From: Tolypothrix sp. PCC 7910
GTDB lineage: Bacteria > Cyanobacteriota > Cyanobacteriia > Cyanobacteriales > Nostocaceae
Reading direction: 5' to 3'
DNA: 64,000 nt
NCBI RefSeq assembly: GCF_011769525.1
Contig: NZ_CP050440.1
Span: forward strand, 7,007,501-7,071,500
Position numbers and translations under genes: made by a program. The notes below the pieces were generated by a model that saw only the letters and a list, made by a program, of their open reading frames with translations, did not search any database and was not told the DNA's origin. Every line of letters begins with the position of its first letter. The stretch's first letter is position 1. Below, piece by piece: positions 55,037 through 63,823 of the stretch.

Positions 55037-56935
55037 CTGCGTTCGCTCATTTTGAGTAAGTAAAAAGAATTAATGGCTTTATCAGTAAGAGTTAAGACGA
55101 TTTTTCAAGCAAAGGTAATATGAAAGAGGATTTGAAGGTAGTGTGAAGTCAGGATTGTGTTGGAATGGGGTGCATCGATGACGGAGACAGAAGTAAAAAT
55201 AAGCTCCGAGCGGATAGACGATATTCCATTGATAGTTGAATGGCTCAAGCAAATTGAGATAGCCAAATATATAGACCAAAAATTGAAGAAACCGCACGGA
55301 AACCACCAAGGAATGAGCTATGGGCAGTTGAGTGTATTATTGCTAACATACATAATCACTCAATCAGACCATCGATTGTGTGCAGTAGAAGCATGGGTAG
55401 AAACACACCGAAGAATATTGGAATTAACTACGGGATGGTCGATAGGAGAAAAAGATGCTAGTGATGACCGATTGGCAAGAGTTGTAGAAGAATTAGGAAA
55501 GCAATCACTTGCAAGGCAGGAAATAGAAATTAAATTAGGAAGACAGATTATTAGAGCCTATGAGTTACCAACGAAAATAGCACGCACGGACACAACAAGT
55601 TTTAGTGTAAACCATGAGCGTCAAAGCGATATGCAAGAGAATCTATTGCGTTATGGTTATTCCAAAGACAAACGCCCAGACTTATTGCAATATCGTCAGT
55701 TGTTAGCAACGCTTGACCCAATGGGAATGCCGTTAGTTAGCGCTACTCTCGAAGGAAATGGAGCCGATGACCCGTTATATTTCCCCACCTGGCAAAAGAT
55801 ACAAAAAGTAATTGGACACAAAAATTTTGTCTTTATTGCTGACTGCAAAGCAGGTTCTATAGCAACCCGTGCCAATATCGCAGCAAATCGAGGCATTTAC
55901 TGTGTTCCCTTACCCCGGAGTGGACAAAACCCCCAATTTCTCAAACAATGGGTACTAGAAGCGCCAACCGAAAGTGTTGATATTCGTTTACCTCAACAGT
56001 CAGAACAAGAAGCTGCTGTTGGCATGGGCTTTGAGGTTGAATTGGGTAAGTTTTGGTTCAATCCAGAAACGAATAAATGGGTGCGCTGGCACGAACGCTA
56101 CTTGGTCATACGTTCGCACAAACTTGCTAATGCCGCAATTGATAGTCAAAACAAACGCATCAATCAAGCTCAAGTTGCCTTGGAGAAATTAGCCAGTAAA
56201 CCGGGAACTGAACTAGATGTACTTGGGTATAAGGTTGAGAATATCCTCAAACGCTATCGTGTGACTGAGTTTTTCTCAACTACGATTACACAAGAAACGC
56301 AAATAGAAACTCGCCATCTTGGACGAGGAAGACCCTCGAAAAATTCTCCGCAACAACAAGTTACTTCCATACAACTTCAACTTTGTATCGAACAAATTGA
56401 GAGTGCGATTGTTGAAGCAGAAACTTTGGCTGGTTGGCGATTGTATGTAACCAATGCCCCCATTGAGCAGCTAACCCTAACAGAATCAGTTATGTATTAC
56501 CGTGATGAATGGCTTCTTGAACGCGGTTTCCATCGTTTCAAGAGGGGTTCGTTGCCTGCCTTACCTATTTATTTCCAAAATCAAAACCGAATTACTGGCT
56601 TGATGTTTTTTTTAAACATTGCTTTGCGAGTTTTTACTCTCATGGAGTTTGTAGTCAGACAGGCACTCCAACAAACTCAAGAATCTTTCCAAGGTCTTTA
56701 TGACGGTAATCCCAAGCGAAAAACTGACCGCCCTTCTGCTGAACAAATGCTTAAGGCTTTTTGCAACCTAACTCTTTATTTCCTCCCTGATTCTACTGTC
56801 TTTATTACCCCCATCAACCAGCTTCAAAAACAGATTCTTTCTGCAATGAAAATGCCTGAATTCCTTTATGAACTGGAACTTAGGCTGTGTAAGACATAAT
56901 TCCCCATCGCAAGTTCAAAATCGGCGAACGTACAG
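55037..56935 (+). mobile_element. IS1634-type insertion sequence, about 1.9 kb
   Basis: The direct repeat TTCTTACT flanks the element at 55029-55036 and 56936-56943. The ends are inverted: CTGCGTTCGCTCATTTTGA on the left and, inverted, CTGTACGTTCGCCGATTTTG on the right, differing by a 2-base indel and few substitutions. One intact transposase gene fills it. An 8-bp duplication is longer than I expect for this family, so the exact ends are provisional. Confidence 0.75.
55178..56899 (+). CDS. IS1634-family DDE transposase
   Basis: The protein has the IS4-superfamily RNase H-like transposase layout: the first acid in ARTDTTSFSV, the second in FVFIADCKAGSIATR (about 225) and the Y-x2-R-x3-E-like final motif in YYRDEWLLERGFHRFKRG (about 450). 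A GRGRPSKNSPQQQ linker precedes the third motif region. An in-frame start upstream at 55157 would add seven residues (MLEWGAS); the ATG at 55178 (MTETEVKISSERIDDIPL) looks like the family start. There are no frameshifts or stops, so the element may still be active. Confidence 0.9.
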   Translation: MTETEVKISSERIDDIPLIVEWLKQIEIAKYIDQKLKKPHGNHQGMSYGQLSVLLLTYIITQSDHRLCAVEAWVETHRRILELTTGWSIGEKDASDDRLARVVEELGKQSLARQEIEIKLGRQIIRAYELPTKIARTDTTSFSVNHERQSDMQENLLRYGYSKDKRPDLLQYRQLLATLDPMGMPLVSATLEGNGADDPLYFPTWQKIQKVIGHKNFVFIADCKAGSIATRANIAANRGIYCVPLPRSGQNPQFLKQWVLEAPTESVDIRLPQQSEQEAAVGMGFEVELGKFWFNPETNKWVRWHERYLVIRSHKLANAAIDSQNKRINQAQVALEKLASKPGTELDVLGYKVENILKRYRVTEFFSTTITQETQIETRHLGRGRPSKNSPQQQVTSIQLQLCIEQIESAIVEAETLAGWRLYVTNAPIEQLTLTESVMYYRDEWLLERGFHRFKRGSLPALPIYFQNQNRITGLMFFLNIALRVFTLMEFVVRQALQQTQESFQGLYDGNPKRKTDRPSAEQMLKAFCNLTLYFLPDSTVFITPINQLQKQILSAMKMPEFLYELELRLCKT

Positions 56936-56938
56936 TTC

Positions 56939-57322
56939 TTACTTCTCCTGTGCTCCCTGCTCCCTGCCACTCTGCTTTTTATCTCCCCCATTCTCCTTTT
57001 TCCCTAACAAAGGTAGTACTTTCTTTTTTAATAACTCAATTAAAGCGGGTTCCATATATTCATATTCATCGGGAATATCTAAACAAATGACTCGCTTATC
57101 TTTGAGAAAAGGCTGGAAATTCTTGGCTAGCTTTTGTTTATGTGATTTTTCCATCACAAAAATTATATCTGCCCAGGCGATCGCTTCTGTGGAAACTGGG
57201 ACTTCAGCATAACGATCCAATCCTGCGGAATCAGTTTCCAGCCCTTCATACTCCGCAAAAACAACTTCGGCGGTAGGGCTTCGCAGTCTATTCTGGCTAC
57301 ATAAAAATAAAAGTTTTTGCAT
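56939..57322 (-). CDS. Low-molecular-weight protein tyrosine phosphatase-like protein
   Basis: The N-terminus MQKLLFLCSQNRLRSPTAEVVF contains the CX5R phosphatase loop (C8...R14-S). DIIFVMEKSHKQKL and ICLDIPDEYEYM resemble the family's metal-free core and general-acid region, though the usual DP dipeptide reads DIPDE. The body ends near residue 105. The remaining 20 residues (ENGGDKKQSGREQGAQEK) look like translated low-complexity intergenic repeat. The stop codon lies in the direct repeat made by the adjacent IS, whose end is three bases away, so the insertion left the frame intact. It may act on tyrosine-phosphorylated proteins. Confidence 0.82.
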   Translation of the reverse strand: MQKLLFLCSQNRLRSPTAEVVFAEYEGLETDSAGLDRYAEVPVSTEAIAWADIIFVMEKSHKQKLAKNFQPFLKDKRVICLDIPDEYEYMEPALIELLKKKVLPLLGKKENGGDKKQSGREQGAQEK

Positions 57323-57521
57323 TATTAATTAATATTTATAACAACAAAAGTGTGCTTAGTAGATTGAGCGATCGCACTCAGTTTCAGGATTACAAAACTA
57401 GCTCCTTATACCCAATTGACATAGGGTAGCAATACACGATACATCATGAGTCAATCGTTAAATTATTACAAATGCAAAGTTCCTTTAATTGCCAGTTTTA
57501 TCAGCATCAGGGGGGATGAAT

Positions 57522-58490
57522 ATGGATACTAGTTTGATCATATCCAACATTTTAAATCCACCCATCCTCTTCTTCTTTTTGGGGATGACAGCTGTTTTTG
57601 TGAAGTCGGATTTAGAAATTCCTCCGCCTGTACCCAAACTATTTTCGCTTTATCTGCTGTTTGCGATTGGTTTTAAAGGCGGGGTAGAATTGATTAAAAG
57701 TGGCATCACTCAAGAAGTCGTTTTGACGCTCTTGGCAGCGATGTTGATGGCTTGTTTTGTGCCGATTTATACTTTTTTTATTCTCAAACTCAAGCTGGAT
57801 ACTTACGATGCTGCCGCGATCGCCGCAACTTATGGTTCTATTAGTGCTGTCACCTTCATCACCGCTAGTGCCTTTTTAAGCGAGCTTGGTATTACTTTTG
57901 ATGGCTACATGGTAGCAGCTTTAGCTCTCATGGAATCTCCGGCCATCATTGTGGGTCTGATCCTGGTGAATATATTTACAGTAGATGAAAAGCGGGAATT
58001 TTCTTGGACAGAAGTGCTACAAGAAGCATTTCTCAATAGTTCCGTTTTTCTGTTGGTAGGTAGCTTGGTGATTGGCGTTTTGACAGGAGAACATGGTTGG
58101 CAAGTTTTAGAACCTTTCACTCAAGGGATGTTTTATGGCGTTCTCACCTTCTTTTTATTAGATATGGGATTAGTCGCCGCCAGAAGAATTAAAGACTTGC
58201 AAAAAACCGGACTTTTTCTGATCTTATTTGCCATACTAATTCCCATAGTTAATGCAGGCATTGGATTGGCAATTTCCAAATTCATCGGTATGCCTCGAGG
58301 AGATGCCTTACTGTTTGCTGTTTTGTGTGCCAGTGCTTCTTATATAGCTGTTCCTGCAGCTATGCGGATGACTGTTCCAGAGGCTAACCCTAGTCTGTAC
58401 GTTTCTACAGCTTTAGCAGTCACATTCCCGTTCAATATTATTGTGGGTATTCCGTTATACCTGTACGGAATTAACCTGTTGTGGAGGTAA
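57522..58490 (+). CDS. sbtA: SbtA-type sodium-dependent bicarbonate transporter
   Basis: SbtA takes up HCO3- with Na+ across the plasma membrane as part of the carbon-concentrating mechanism. The 322 residues show two inverted halves of about five membrane segments with family stretches PPILFFFLGMTAVFVKSDLEIP, FAIGFKGGVELIKSG, AATYGSISAVTFITASAFL and GDALLFAVLCASASYIAVPAAMR. I choose the ATG at 57522, five bases after GGGGGA; the ATG at 57516 is also possible. It is shorter than the 374-residue Synechocystis protein, lacking part of the central loop. sbtB starts five bases after the stop. Confidence 0.92.
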   Translation: MDTSLIISNILNPPILFFFLGMTAVFVKSDLEIPPPVPKLFSLYLLFAIGFKGGVELIKSGITQEVVLTLLAAMLMACFVPIYTFFILKLKLDTYDAAAIAATYGSISAVTFITASAFLSELGITFDGYMVAALALMESPAIIVGLILVNIFTVDEKREFSWTEVLQEAFLNSSVFLLVGSLVIGVLTGEHGWQVLEPFTQGMFYGVLTFFLLDMGLVAARRIKDLQKTGLFLILFAILIPIVNAGIGLAISKFIGMPRGDALLFAVLCASASYIAVPAAMRMTVPEANPSLYVSTALAVTFPFNIIVGIPLYLYGINLLWR

Positions 58491-58495
58491 TAATT

Positions 58496-58807
58496 ATGCA
58501 CCTAGTTAAAAAAATAGAAATTATCGCCAACTCCGTTGAACTTGCCAAAATATTAGATGGTTTAGACAAGTCAGGTGTACATGGTCATGCTGTAATTCGA
58601 GGAGTGGCTGGCAAAGGATTACGAGGGGGAGCAGAAGATTTAGATATGACGATGCTAGATAATGTCTATATCATCGCCTTTTGTATGCCCGAGCAACTCA
58701 AGCCTGTAGTGGAAAACATTAGACCACTACTCAACAAATTTGGTGGGACTTGTTACATCTCCGATGTCATGGAAATTCGCTCCATGAAATGTGTTGCGTC
58801 GTTATGA
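58496..58807 (+). CDS. sbtB: SbtB, PII-like regulator of SbtA
   Basis: SbtB is a trimeric PII-like protein that binds adenyl nucleotides including cAMP and inhibits SbtA. The 103-residue protein has the PII core: LVKKIEIIANSVELAKILDGLDKSGVHGHAVI, a T-loop region (GVAGKGLRGGAEDLDMTMLDNVYII) and the closing CYISDVMEIRSMK. The redox CGPxGC C-terminal loop known in some SbtB proteins is absent; the end is MKCVASL. GGAGG lies eight bases before the ATG. The stop overlaps the carbonic anhydrase start (ATGA), making translational coupling likely. Confidence 0.92.
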   Translation: MHLVKKIEIIANSVELAKILDGLDKSGVHGHAVIRGVAGKGLRGGAEDLDMTMLDNVYIIAFCMPEQLKPVVENIRPLLNKFGGTCYISDVMEIRSMKCVASL

Positions 58808-59505
58808 AATATTCTCTACAACGTCGTGATGTTTTGCGGTTGGGAATCACTGGTACATTGGGGATGATGGTAACTACCAGTGATTTACTTTGGCGAGTTC
58901 AACAGGCTCAAGCCGCAGAAAAGCCTCAACCCCTCAGCCCCGATGAAGCATTGCAAAAGCTACTTGAGGGAAATCACCGCTTTATCGAACATCAACCCCA
59001 ATACCCCGATCAATCAGCAGCGCGGTTACAGGAAGTAGCGCAAGCACAAAATCCCTTTGCAACCATCCTCACTTGTGCAGATTCACGAGTACCTGTAGAA
59101 ATTCTGTTCGATCAAGGTGTCGGAGATATCTTTGATATCCGGATTGCGGGGAATATTGCCACACCAGAAGCCCGTGGCAGTATTGAATATGCTGTAACGC
59201 TGTTAGGCTCCCCTTTACTGATGGTACTCGGCCATGAGCGTTGCGGAGCCGTCACCGCCGCCGTGCAAAATGAAGTACTACTAGGTGATATTAGTACCTT
59301 TGTCAAAGCCATTAAGCCAGCCGTCGCCAGAGTGAAAAATCAGCCAGGTGACGCAGTGGAGAACGCTGTCGTCGCCAATGTGCAATATCAAATTGAACGC
59401 TTACAGCGATCGCGTCTTTTAACTGAACGCTTACAATCTGGCAAACTCAAAATTGTGGGAGGTCGTTACGATTTAGATACAGGCAAGGTAAGTATTATCG
59501 CTTAG
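58804..59505 (+). CDS. Exported (Tat-type signal) beta-class carbonic anhydrase
   Basis: The ATG at 58804 overlaps the sbtB stop. The N-terminus SLQRRDVLRLGITGTLG has a twin-arginine pattern followed by a hydrophobic stretch and a likely cleavage after AQA (about residue 37), so export to the periplasm is predicted. The beta-CA active site is complete: C91-A-D93-S-R95 (zinc and Asp-Arg dyad), H144 and C147 in GHERCGAV. The 233-residue length fits EcaB-like enzymes. In the operon with sbtA and sbtB it would supply HCO3- from CO2 outside the membrane for SbtA uptake; this division of labour is inference. Confidence 0.92.
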   Translation: MKYSLQRRDVLRLGITGTLGMMVTTSDLLWRVQQAQAAEKPQPLSPDEALQKLLEGNHRFIEHQPQYPDQSAARLQEVAQAQNPFATILTCADSRVPVEILFDQGVGDIFDIRIAGNIATPEARGSIEYAVTLLGSPLLMVLGHERCGAVTAAVQNEVLLGDISTFVKAIKPAVARVKNQPGDAVENAVVANVQYQIERLQRSRLLTERLQSGKLKIVGGRYDLDTGKVSIIA

Positions 59506-59587
59506 AGATAAAATTTGCCGTCTGGTACAGCGTGGAAGCACTACAATCGATAAAAGGACATTGTTCACTAGCTACCCCACTTTACCC

Positions 59588-60229
59588 ATGACGGCAACAT
59601 TAATTCAGAGTCCCGATCTGGTGATACTCCGTAATATTAGCTGGCAGACTTATCAGTTTTTAGTCAAAGACTTTGAGCAACAACCAGCGATGCGGTTAAC
59701 CTATGACCGGGGTTTATTAGAAATCAGAATGCCGTTAGACCCACATGAAACTTACAGAAAACTTCTAGGGCGTTTAGTTGAAGCCTTAAGCGAAGAGTTA
59801 GAAATTGAAATTCGGAGTTTGGGGTCGAGAACCTGCGATCGCGAAGATTTAGGGCGAGGATTAGAACCAGACCAATGTTACTATATCCAAAATGAACAGG
59901 CTGTCTGGGACAAAGAACAAATTGACTTGAGTAAAGATCCACCACCAGATTTAGCGATTGAAGTGGATATTACCAGTAGTTCGATTAATCGACTGGATAT
60001 TTATACAGATCTAGGTGTACCTGAAGTATGGCGCTACGATGGACAGAATTTAATCATGTATCACCTAGAAAATCAGCAATATCAAAATTGTAGTCGTAGT
60101 ATCGCTTTTCCATTACTCACTTCATCAGAGATTGAAAGATTTTTAAATTTGAAGAAAACGACTAAAGAAAATGCTCTGATTCGTTTGTTTCGAGAATGGG
60201 TAAGAGAAAATTTAGCAACCAATGAGTAG
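59588..60229 (+). CDS. Uma2-family (DUF820) putative endonuclease
   Basis: The second DUF820 protein of the window. The start is the ATG at 59588 (MTATLIQSPDLVILRNISWQTYQFLVKDFEQQ), giving 213 residues. Family core: LTYDRGLLEIRMPLDPHE, LEPDQCYYIQNE, PPPDLAIEVDITSSSINRLDIY (PD and ExD acids) and LGVPEVWRYDGQNL. The fold is PD-(D/E)xK, activity unproven. It lies 82 bases after the carbonic anhydrase gene on the same strand but is probably a separate unit. Confidence 0.86.
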   Translation: MTATLIQSPDLVILRNISWQTYQFLVKDFEQQPAMRLTYDRGLLEIRMPLDPHETYRKLLGRLVEALSEELEIEIRSLGSRTCDREDLGRGLEPDQCYYIQNEQAVWDKEQIDLSKDPPPDLAIEVDITSSSINRLDIYTDLGVPEVWRYDGQNLIMYHLENQQYQNCSRSIAFPLLTSSEIERFLNLKKTTKENALIRLFREWVRENLATNE

Positions 60230-60277
60230 CGAACATTTTGAATACTGAATGTAAGCTGATGGTGATGTATGCCAAAA

Positions 60278-60315
60278 CAAAGACGCAAAGCCATCTTAGA
60301 GCCTTTGCGTCTTTG
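60278..60315 (-). terminator. Intrinsic terminator between Uma2 and secA
   Basis: CAAAGACGCAAAG (60278-60290) pairs perfectly with CTTTGCGTCTTTG (60303-60315), a 13-bp stem. On the minus strand GTTTTGG follows, so it suits secA; on the + strand only ATATTTTCTT follows. It may work both ways. Confidence 0.75.
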
Positions 60316-60337
60316 CGTGAAATATTTTCTTAACCGA

Positions 60338-63130
60338 CTACACCATCTCAGATGATGTTTGCACTACAGGCTGCGGCTGTGGCTGGAACATGAACAAGGA
60401 GTAAACCACATCTCGGCGGATGTTGACCATCATATCCAAGAAGAGTTCATAACCTTCGCTCTTGTACTCAATTAATGGGTCTTTTTGACCATAACCACGC
60501 AATCCTACAGATTCACGCAGTGCATCCATTTGTTGCAGGTGTTCCCGCCACAGGGTATCGATGCGTTGCAAAATAAAGAAGCGTTCGGCTTGGCGCATTA
60601 ATCCTGGCTGAATTTGGTCAATTTGCGCTTCTTTGAGGTCGTAGGCAATTCTTACCTGTTCGTGGAGGAAGGCTTTAATTTCAGCTACCGCCATATCTTC
60701 TAACTGATTTGGCTGCATATCTCCCAACAAGTAAACAAATTCCTTGACTTTATCCACCAACTTTTCTAATTCCCACTCTTCTGAGGGCAAATCGGCGTTG
60801 ATGTAATAGTCAACGATTTCGCTCATTGTTTTTTCGGCGTAGGTAATCACCTGTTCTTTCAGGTCTTGTCCTTCTAGTACCCGGCGACGTTCGGCGTAGA
60901 TGGCGCGACGTTGGTTGTTCATCACTTCGTCGTACTCAAATACCTGCTTGCGGATGTCGTAGTAGTAGGTTTCAACTTTTTTCTGTGCGCCTTCCAAACT
61001 GCGAGTCAGCATCCCGGATTCAATGGGCATATCTTCTTCGACGTTGAAGGCGTTCATTAAACCAGCAACGCGATCGCCACCAAAAATCCGTAGTAAGTTA
61101 TCTTCTAAACTGAGGAAGAATCTGGTAGAACCAGGGTCACCTTGTCTACCTGCACGTCCGCGCAATTGGTTGTCAATCCGGCGTGATTCGTGACGTTCTG
61201 TACCAATTACGTGCAATCCACCTAATTCCACCACTTCTTCATGTTCACGGTTAGTGAATTGTTCGTATTCGTGCTTCACAAGATTGTATGCTGCCCGCAA
61301 TTTTTGAATTACCGGGTCATCAATAGGGGCTTTTTCGGCGGCGACAGCTACTTTTTCTTCGGCTTCTAATTCCGGTAAACTGCGATCGCCATATTCCCTC
61401 ACTGCCAAATCTACAGCTTCTTTTAATTGCTGTTCAGCTTCTTTAGACAACTGCGTGGGGAAAATTTCTGGGGAAGCGCGCCAGGTTTTGACTTTTTTCC
61501 CAGGAACAAAGCCTTGTCCGCCACCGCTTCCTGTGGGTAAACCAGATGCCCTTTGTACGCCAAAGGTGTCTTCATCTTCTGGCTGCACAATCCTGGGCAT
61601 AAAATATTCCCGCAGCTTCAGACGAGCCATGTATTCGGAGTTACCACCCAGGATGATATCTGTACCTCTACCAGCCATGTTGGTGGCGATAGTTACAGCG
61701 CCTCTGCGTCCTGCCTGAGCCACAATTTCCGCTTCCCGTTCCACGTTTTCGGGGCGTGCGTTGAGTAACTCGTGGGGGATTTCCATCTGCTTCAGCAGTT
61801 GGCTGAGATACTCAGATTTTTCTACACTGGTGGTGCCGACTAATACAGGCCTACCCAGTTCGTGCATTTCTCCACATTCGCGGGCGATCGCTTGCCATTT
61901 GCCTGCTTCTGTCTTAAAGACCATGTCAGACAAATCTTGCCGTCTTCTGATCCGGTTGGTAGGAATAATGGTGACTTCAAGCTTGTAAATTTTTTCAAAC
62001 TCAGCTTCTTCTGTCTTAGCTGTTCCGGTCATTCCTCCTAACTTAGGATACAGCAAGAACAGGTTTTGATAGGTAATTGTTGCCAAAGTTTGAGTTTCTG
62101 GCTGAATTTCTACATGTTCTTTAGCTTCAATAGCTTGGTGCAGACCGTCACTCCAACGCCTTCCCGGAAGCACCCGTCCGGTAAATTCATCAACAATCAC
62201 GACTTCGCCGTTGCGGACAATATAGTTGACATCCTTAAGGAACAGTTCTTTGGCTTTAATTGCATTAAACACAAAGTGCGCCCAAGGGTCTTCTGGGTCA
62301 AATAAATCGGTTACACCCAAAAGGTTTTCGGCTTCCGCAAAGCCTTCATCAGTTAATAGCACGTTCCGCGCTTTTTCATCTACTTCATAATGCTCATCTT
62401 TTTTGAGAGCAAAGGAGATTTCAGCTGCTTGTAAATACTTTTCTGTAGGTCTTTCCACCTGTCCAGAAATAATTAGCGGTGTCCGTGCTTCATCAACTAA
62501 AATCGAGTCTACTTCGTCGATAACGCAGTAATTGAATGGGCGTTGCACCACATCTGCCATTGACGTGGCCATATTATCCCGGAGGTAATCAAAACCTATC
62601 TCACTATTAGTGACATAAGTAATATCACAGTCATAATTTTTCTGACGCTCACTGGGAATCATGTTCGCCTGAATTAGACCTACACTCAATCCCAGAAAGC
62701 GATGCACCTGACCCATCCATTCCGCGTCCCGACGCGCCAGGTAATCATTCACGGTAATAACATGTACACCTTTACCAGTGAGGGCATTTAAATAACTTGG
62801 CAATGTCGCCACCAGGGTTTTACCTTCCCCAGTTTTCATTTCTGCGATTTGCCCACTGTGCAAAATAATACCACCCAACATTTGCACATCAAAGTGCCGC
62901 AGGCCTAAGACTCGCCGTCCCGCTTCCCGAACCACCGCAAAAGCTTCTGGCAGAATATCATCCAGAGTTTCACCTTTGGCAAGCCGCTGTTTAAACTCGC
63001 TTGTTTTGCCTTTTAACTCCTCATCGGAAAGCGCTTTAATATCTTCCTCTAAGAGGTTAATTTCCGTAATGTAAGGTTGGTATTTTTTAAGTTTACGAGC
63101 GTTGGGATCGCCCAACAAAGTTTTTAGCAT
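60338..63130 (-). CDS. secA: Preprotein translocase ATPase SecA
   Basis: SecA drives Sec-dependent export through SecYEG. The 930 residues include Walker [12 protein letters not shown] (about 97-107), DEAD-like [17 protein letters not shown], the second motor domain with [46 protein letters not shown] and the helical scaffold. The C-terminus ([15 protein letters not shown]) lacks the zinc-binding SEC-C motif, as is usual in cyanobacteria. An extra proline/glycine-rich segment ([19 protein letters not shown], about 530) sits in the second nucleotide-binding domain. Length is typical for cyanobacterial SecA. Confidence 0.97.
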   Translation of the reverse strand: MLKTLLGDPNARKLKKYQPYITEINLLEEDIKALSDEELKGKTSEFKQRLAKGETLDDILPEAFAVVREAGRRVLGLRHFDVQMLGGIILHSGQIAEMKTGEGKTLVATLPSYLNALTGKGVHVITVNDYLARRDAEWMGQVHRFLGLSVGLIQANMIPSERQKNYDCDITYVTNSEIGFDYLRDNMATSMADVVQRPFNYCVIDEVDSILVDEARTPLIISGQVERPTEKYLQAAEISFALKKDEHYEVDEKARNVLLTDEGFAEAENLLGVTDLFDPEDPWAHFVFNAIKAKELFLKDVNYIVRNGEVVIVDEFTGRVLPGRRWSDGLHQAIEAKEHVEIQPETQTLATITYQNLFLLYPKLGGMTGTAKTEEAEFEKIYKLEVTIIPTNRIRRRQDLSDMVFKTEAGKWQAIARECGEMHELGRPVLVGTTSVEKSEYLSQLLKQMEIPHELLNARPENVEREAEIVAQAGRRGAVTIATNMAGRGTDIILGGNSEYMARLKLREYFMPRIVQPEDEDTFGVQRASGLPTGSGGGQGFVPGKKVKTWRASPEIFPTQLSKEAEQQLKEAVDLAVREYGDRSLPELEAEEKVAVAAEKAPIDDPVIQKLRAAYNLVKHEYEQFTNREHEEVVELGGLHVIGTERHESRRIDNQLRGRAGRQGDPGSTRFFLSLEDNLLRIFGGDRVAGLMNAFNVEEDMPIESGMLTRSLEGAQKKVETYYYDIRKQVFEYDEVMNNQRRAIYAERRRVLEGQDLKEQVITYAEKTMSEIVDYYINADLPSEEWELEKLVDKVKEFVYLLGDMQPNQLEDMAVAEIKAFLHEQVRIAYDLKEAQIDQIQPGLMRQAERFFILQRIDTLWREHLQQMDALRESVGLRGYGQKDPLIEYKSEGYELFLDMMVNIRRDVVYSLFMFQPQPQPVVQTSSEMV

Positions 63131-63460
63131 GGCAGGTTATGACACTAAATAGAGGGGGATGGGAATTAAAGTTTCGGCAATAGATTATAAAAATTTAACC
63201 CAACCCAGCGATTTTGGTTGTTGATGGGTATGAAATGAGAATTAACTCACAAACAGCAAAAACGCTGGCCAATCAGTTTACTAAATGATTGGTTTTATTT
63301 CATATCTTATTGTTAGAACTCTATTAATAGTATCATTTCACCCCTGACTGAGGCAGAGAACGCCCACCATGCTCAAGTAGCGATTTCACCCAATGTTGGG
63401 GATTGGGTAATTGGTAATTAGTAATTGGTAATTGTTCTTTTTCCCTCATCTCCTAACGCT
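63131..63460. other. secA upstream gap with a hairpin and heptamer repeat
   Basis: A hairpin CCAATCA...TGATTGG followed by TTTTATTT (about 63270-63298) resembles an intrinsic terminator, though oriented to the + strand, where no gene precedes. A GGTAATT/GGGATTG heptamer array lies at 63399-63441. The secA promoter should lie here. Confidence 0.5.
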
Positions 63461-63823
63461 TCAGCCGTCCTCTGTATCAAAATCAGCTAGAATATTGCGG
63501 ATTTCATTTGCAGCAATATCTTCTTGGTCAGATTTGGAATAAATCGTTAATAGCAAAATACTTGTGGGTGACTCAAGTTGATAGATGAGGCGGTATCCAG
63601 CGCTTTTACCCTTTTGAATATTGCTGTTGCGAACTCTCACTTTGTAAACAATATACTCCTCACCAAGACCGCTAATCCTGTCTCCTACAATATTTCCTTG
63701 TTGTAGTTGCTCGATAATTGGTTGAACATCAGAGCGAATATTGCGAAATCTTTTCGAGAGTCTGTAGAGTTTCTCCTCAAACTCATCAGCAAATCGAATT
63801 GAAACCCTGTTATCACTCTGCAT
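63461..63823 (-). CDS. RelE/ParE-superfamily toxin
   Basis: The 120 residues (from the ATG at 63823) resemble RelE-type mRNA interferases: FADEFEEKLYRLSKRFRNI near the start, then EEYIVYKVRVRNSNIQKGKSAGYRLIYQLE with the conserved Arg/Lys-rich strands, SPTSILLLTIYSKSDQEDI and a C-terminal helix. The start overlaps the end of an upstream reading frame that looks like its antitoxin by 11 bases, the typical order antitoxin then toxin. Such modules inhibit translation when the antitoxin is lost. Catalytic residues in this divergent branch cannot be pinned down. Confidence 0.8.
   Translation of the reverse strand: MQSDNRVSIRFADEFEEKLYRLSKRFRNIRSDVQPIIEQLQQGNIVGDRISGLGEEYIVYKVRVRNSNIQKGKSAGYRLIYQLESPTSILLLTIYSKSDQEDIAANEIRNILADFDTEDG

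Noticed and set aside
63270-63298. Terminator-like hairpin upstream of secA
   Set aside because: The T-run is on the + strand, where no gene precedes it, so I did not list it as a functional terminator.
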